The notes under the pieces: generated by a model
What the model was told of the DNA's origin: nothing
The model's input: the letters and a program-made list of their open reading frames with translations, nothing else
Database searches by the model: none
Assembly (NCBI GenBank): GCA_017442805.1
Contig: JAFRZA010000014.1
Location: 1-64,000 of the forward strand
DNA from: Erysipelotrichaceae bacterium
Lineage (GTDB): Bacteria; Bacillota_I; Bacilli_A; Erysipelotrichales; Erysipelotrichaceae
Reading direction: 5' to 3'
DNA length: 64,000 nucleotides
Program-made: the position numbers and the translations under genes
Shown: positions 62,721 to 64,000 of the stretch, one piece after another
Position numbering within the stretch: the stretch's first letter is position 1
How the letters are laid out: each line of letters starts with the position of its first letter

Positions 62721-62726
62721 AACCGG

Positions 62727-62924
62727 TTATTTTCTGACGATCTGTTTCGCCTGAAGTCCGCGGTCTGTTTCAACCAGTTCGAACTCGACTTCAGCACCGT
62801 CTTCAATGGTCTTGAATCCGTCCATGACCAATTCGGAGTAATGGAAGAAGACGTCCTTATCACCTTCGATGGTGATGAAGCCGTAGCCTTTTTCCTTACT
62901 GAACATCTTTACTTTTCCCAACAT
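62727..62924 (-). CDS. cold-shock domain protein
   Basis: 65 aa, standard Csp size. It opens MLGKVKMFSKEKGYGFITIEGDKDVFFHYSEL; RNP1 is KGYGFI and RNP2 is DVFFHY, which stack on single-stranded RNA/DNA. Start set at MLGKV with AGAGG upstream; the open frame extends back to a TTG without family similarity. Its leader is about 40 nt, shorter than in strongly cold-induced cspA genes. Confidence 0.93.
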   Translation of the reverse strand: MLGKVKMFSKEKGYGFITIEGDKDVFFHYSELVMDGFKTIEDGAEVEFELVETDRGLQAKQIVRK

Positions 62925-62961
62925 ACGATAAGAAACCTCTGCTTTCTGCTTTCGCAACTGA

Positions 62962-62990
62962 ATTATACCTTTTTACCCGGGCTTTGTAAA
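62962..62990 (-). promoter_or_regulatory. cold-shock gene promoter
   Basis: Minus strand TTTACA (62985-62990), 17-bp spacer, TATAAT (62962-62967). Confidence 0.75.
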
Positions 62991-63074
62991 TGATAAGGCC
63001 CGGCCAAGAAAAATGGTCTCAGACGTCCGGTTAGCCGGAAAGCCTTACGCCAAAAGGGAAAACACGCTTTTTCT

Positions 63075-63725
63075 TCAGAGAAAAATCTTCTGAAAAAGCC
63101 GTTCCGGTTGGCTGAGAAAGCGCTGATTATAGCTCATGGTCAGCGCCTTAACCTCAGCTGCCCGGCCTCTTACCAGCCGGTAACCGGCGCGCATGGTGGC
63201 TCCCGAAGTCACGATGTCATCGACCAGCAGGATCTTCTTTCCCTCCAGACTGATGCCGTCCTTCAGGGCGATCTGACCGTAGATCTGCCGGCGCTGCTTG
63301 AAAGTCCGCGATTTCTGGTCGATGTCGTTCTTCTTGTACAGACCGTCGATTACCGGCAGGCCCAGCAGGCTGAAGATCAGATCGACCGGCTTGAAGCCCC
63401 GCCTTTCAAGGGCCTGAGAGGAAGAAGGCAGCGGCAGCAGTTCATAACCCCGGTACCTGCGCTTCAGCCTTTCGGCGCAGGGATAGAGAAACAGCGGATA
63501 GAGAGCTTCATCATTGTACTCCTTGAACTGGATCAGGGTGTCACGCAACAGACCCTGATACAGGTAGAGTCCCTCGATCCTGAGTTCTGGCGTCTTAATG
63601 GTCCGGGGAAAATAAGCCAGCTGAGCCCGGCATGACGAACAGATGCAGTCATTGACATAGAACATTTCCTCCAGCGAGCCTTCGGCGCGGATGTCGCGGT
63701 TACAGATCAGGCAGTAGCTATTCAC
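63075..63725 (-). CDS. comFC: ComF-family protein (ComFC)
   Basis: 216 aa, starting at a GTG that overlaps the comFA stop (GTGAATAG). The N-terminus has a zinc ribbon (CLICNRD and CSSC), followed by LLPLPSSSQALERRGFKP (family: PVPL...R...RG.N) and the phosphoribosyltransferase loop KILLVDDIVTSGATMRAGYRLV (about 165-186). ComFC takes part in DNA uptake; the exact role is unresolved. Bases 62991-63074 after it hold two weak hairpins and no clear terminator. Confidence 0.9.
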   Translation of the reverse strand: MNSYCLICNRDIRAEGSLEEMFYVNDCICSSCRAQLAYFPRTIKTPELRIEGLYLYQGLLRDTLIQFKEYNDEALYPLFLYPCAERLKRRYRGYELLPLPSSSQALERRGFKPVDLIFSLLGLPVIDGLYKKNDIDQKSRTFKQRRQIYGQIALKDGISLEGKKILLVDDIVTSGATMRAGYRLVRGRAAEVKALTMSYNQRFLSQPERLFQKIFL

Positions 63726-64000
63726 AGCTGTTCGCCCTCTTTATGCTGGCAAGGCAGCGGTCGATGTTCTCGCTGCGCTGCTGCGCCAGAAACAGACACT
63801 GACCATAGGGGTCGCTGACGCTGCGGCCGACCCTTCCGGCCATCTGGGTCAGCGACGCTTCATCAAAGCGGCCGGAATGGGCATAGAGAACGATGATGTT
63901 CACCGAGGCGATGGTTATGCCCCTTTCCAGAACCGTGGTGGATATGCACAGCCGGTATCTGCCGCCCCGGAAGTCAGAGATCAGCTCGTCGCGGTTTTCC
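63718..64000 (-). CDS. comFA: competence helicase ComFA, C-terminal fragment
   Basis: Only the last 93 codons are in the window; the gene continues past the right edge. The visible part contains helicase motif V-like STTVLERGITIASVNIIVLY and motif VI LTQMAGRVGRSVSDPYG, which match the C-terminal RecA domain of the DEAD-box ATPase ComFA. It powers entry of single-stranded DNA during transformation. It overlaps comFC by 8 bp, as expected for a comF operon. Confidence 0.9.
   Translation of the reverse strand, partial: ENRDELISDFRGGRYRLCISTTVLERGITIASVNIIVLYAHSGRFDEASLTQMAGRVGRSVSDPYGQCLFLAQQRSENIDRCLASIKRANSCE

Noticed and set aside
62991-63074. Possible terminator after comFC
   Set aside because: A 5-bp stem TCCGG/CCGGA and an AT-rich stem at the stop codon are present, but neither is followed by a proper T run.

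Overview
The window reads as a chromosomal segment of a moderately GC-rich Bacillota (Firmicutes). Core gene order matches Bacillus: cysS-mrnC-rlmB-sigma factor-rpmG-secE-nusG ... rplK-rplA-rplJ-rplL-methyltransferase-rpoB-rpoC, and hprK-lgt-ppaX-trxB-yvcK-whiA. Three traits suggest the Erysipelotrichia side, near the Mollicutes, though no marker here proves it: unusually long RpoB and RpoC, an Asn at the rifampicin-contact His position of RpoB, and a PPi-dependent phosphofructokinase. No phage, IS element, CRISPR array or tRNA gene was seen.

Layout. Bases 1-170 hold the 5' end of a 16S rRNA gene and its promoter, reading left and out of the window. Bases 328-21033 are almost entirely minus-strand information-processing genes: a YjbR-type protein, rpoC, rpoB, the L7/L12-L10 and L1-L11 operons with an L10 leader RNA, a DUF1846 protein, a HAD phosphatase-lipoprotein-rlmA group, nusG-secE-rpmG (the 49-codon rpmG is easy to miss), a SigH-like sigma factor, rlmB, mrnC and cysS. 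Bases 21.1-26.6 kb carry independent metabolic genes (GNAT, PfkB-family kinase, ABC-F ATPase, nagA, adenosine deaminase). Bases 26.6-28.0 kb hold a two-gene helix-turn-helix/nucleotidyltransferase module resembling AbiE-type toxin-antitoxin pairs, with a palindromic operator next to its -10.

Bases 28.1-34.8 kb are a complete histidine-to-glutamate operon (hutH, hutU, hutI, ftcD, fchA) plus a zinc-ribbon protein. A Crp/Fnr regulator and a nucleoside hydrolase then diverge from a shared 18-bp palindrome. Next come gapA, rubrerythrin, the yvcK-whiA operon, an MBL-fold hydrolase, a TalC-like aldolase, and the uvrA-hprK-lgt-trxB operon, in which lgt is fused in frame to a PpaX-like HAD phosphatase.

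Bases 50.6-55.4 kb are the most unusual stretch. Four genes, the first three joined by one-base stop/start overlaps, encode an XpaC-like membrane protein, an unrecognised 175-aa protein, a protein with a degenerate Clp-like AAA module plus an intact CbxX/SpoVK-type AAA+ ATPase, and a TelA-family protein. Function is unknown; envelope stress or toxic-anion tolerance is a guess from the TelA and XpaC families. The right end has PPi-phosphofructokinase, a VanX-like dipeptidase, two bactofilins, prfB (with a programmed +1 frameshift), secA, a cold-shock protein, comFC and the 3' end of comFA.

Most intergenic gaps contain a recognisable promoter, a hairpin terminator or both. No stretch over 300 bases lacks a gene except the rRNA leader at the left edge.
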